A stretch of 6,940 bases of DNA from Crocinitomicaceae bacterium (GTDB lineage: Bacteria > Bacteroidota > Bacteroidia > Flavobacteriales_D > Sanyastnellaceae). A program made the translations under genes and the position numbers. Position 1 is the first letter of the stretch, and each line of letters begins with the position of its first letter. This document shows, one piece after another, positions 6,315-6,940 of the stretch. The notes below the pieces were generated by a model that made no database searches, had not been told where the DNA came from, and saw only the letters and a list, made by a program, of their open reading frames with translations. Where the stretch lies: NCBI GenBank assembly GCA_020848015.1, contig JADLBA010000180.1:1-6940 (forward strand). Reading direction: 5' to 3'.

Positions 6315-6709
6315 TGATTCGTTTTTCAACCCATCGAATTCCTGATTTCATCAGCGTAATACGATTGTATGAAGATGCGGGTCTTGTGCGCCCTGTAACC
6401 GATGTCAAGCGAATCGTAGCGATGTATAACGATTCAAACCTGATAGTGACCGCGTGGCAAAACGATCTTCTGGTAGGAGTCGCCCGCTCAGTTACGGATT
6501 TTGCCTATTGCTGTTACCTCTGTGACCTCGCGGTACTGAAAAGTTTTCAGAAAAGAGGTATAGGGAAAAGACTCATTGAAATCACTAAAGAAAAGGCAGG
6601 AGAAGGTTCGATGTTGCTGTTGCTGTCGACTCCTGGTACTATGGAATACTATTCTAAAATAAATATGGAGAAAGCGGAGAATGCATTTATCATCCACCGG
6701 GCTACCTGA
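6314..6709 (+). CDS. GNAT family N-acetyltransferase
   Basis: A 131-residue cytoplasmic acetyltransferase of the GNAT superfamily, which moves the acetyl group of acetyl-CoA to an amine. The N-terminal part has LYEDAGLVRPV (18-28) and LIVTAWQNDLLVGVARSVTDF (43-63), the strands before the core. The core YLCDLAVLKSFQKRGIGKRLI (68-88) holds the acetyl-CoA pyrophosphate loop, QKRGIGK, a good match to Q/R-x-x-G-x-G/A. The C-terminal EYYSKINMEKAENAF (111-125) is the usual aromatic helix and last strand. Length is normal for a minimal GNAT. The target (small molecule, antibiotic or protein) cannot be told. Its ATG shares the A of the preceding TGA (TGATG), so it is probably translated by coupling with the TraB-type gene; no separate Shine-Dalgarno or promoter is needed. 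Confidence 0.9.
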   Translation: MIRFSTHRIPDFISVIRLYEDAGLVRPVTDVKRIVAMYNDSNLIVTAWQNDLLVGVARSVTDFAYCCYLCDLAVLKSFQKRGIGKRLIEITKEKAGEGSMLLLLSTPGTMEYYSKINMEKAENAFIIHRAT

Positions 6710-6940
6710 ACAGGCTTTTGTAATGATAGCCATAGCCTTACATCATCACAAGTGCTGAAAGCGTTTTCACCCCTCTCTTTAATAGAACCCAAAAGTCGCG
6801 ACAGTGTCAATAAAAAACCCTCAGAGCCTTTAAAAATAAAAGCTTAGAAGAACTTCCTGGTGTCACCCGAAAGGTGTGCTTTTAGTGCGGTACAAAATAA
6901 ATATCTGAGAACTTCAAAATCAAATATTTTTCTGACAATA
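6710..6940. other. 3' flank of the TraB-GNAT operon, no gene recognised
   Basis: This AT-rich end segment holds several small dyads: AGGCT/AGCCT (6712-6738), TGAAA-gcgt-TTTCA (6756-6769), and the palindrome GTCGCGAC (6795-6802) overlapping GACA-g-TGTC (6800-6808). None is followed by a proper T-run, so I do not call a terminator for the operon. A minus-strand frame open from the window end to a stop at 6844-6846 (31 codons) could be the tail of a gene outside the window, but it is too short to support. Confidence 0.5.

Noticed and set aside
6712..6738. Terminator for the TraB-GNAT operon
   Set aside because: The stem is only 5 bp with a 17-nt loop and has no T-run after it.
6844..6940. Minus-strand frame open from the window end (31 codons)
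   Set aside because: It could be the end of a gene outside the window, but 31 codons without a motif are easily explained by chance.

Overview
The window looks like chromosomal DNA from a member of the Bacteroidota. The evidence is indirect: moderately AT-rich DNA, most starts without a Shine-Dalgarno sequence, a secreted tail-fibre-like/DUF1566 protein and a seven-helix membrane protein of a type I associate with this phylum, and a YfhO-like membrane glycosyltransferase. I cannot place it below phylum level. I see no mobile element, CRISPR array, rRNA or tRNA. Every recognisable gene belongs to a known family, and I found no convincing new multi-gene system.

Layout, left to right. (1) 1-264, minus strand: the N-terminal part of a hypoxanthine phosphoribosyltransferase (hpt), cut by the window edge. 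(2) 265-726: a gene-poor spacer. (3) 727-1431, minus strand: a seven-helix membrane protein of unknown function. (4) 1432-1722: a divergent intergenic region with small repeats. (5) 1723-3822, plus strand: a large YfhO-family (GT-C type) membrane protein. (6) 3848-3881: a strong 12-bp-stem terminator shared by two convergent genes. (7) 3911-4789, minus strand: a secreted protein combining a phage-tail-fibre-like motif with a split DUF1566-type domain. (8) 4790-5426: a 637-bp spacer, unusually rich in short dyads and repeats. (9) 5427-6314 and 6314-6709, plus strand: a two-gene operon (TraB/GumN-type protein, then a GNAT acetyltransferase) with a 1-nt stop/start overlap. (10) 6710-6940: a tail with no recognised gene.

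The genes do not form one pathway. hpt is purine salvage housekeeping. The YfhO-like protein, the secreted DUF1566 protein and the TraB-like protein are all envelope or exported proteins, but strand changes and the terminator separate them. Only the TraB-GNAT pair is clearly co-transcribed. The points most worth a second look are the repeat-rich spacer at 4790-5426, the unusually good Shine-Dalgarno and possible folded leader before the TraB gene, the domain architecture of the DUF1566 protein, and a C8 tract inside the YfhO gene.
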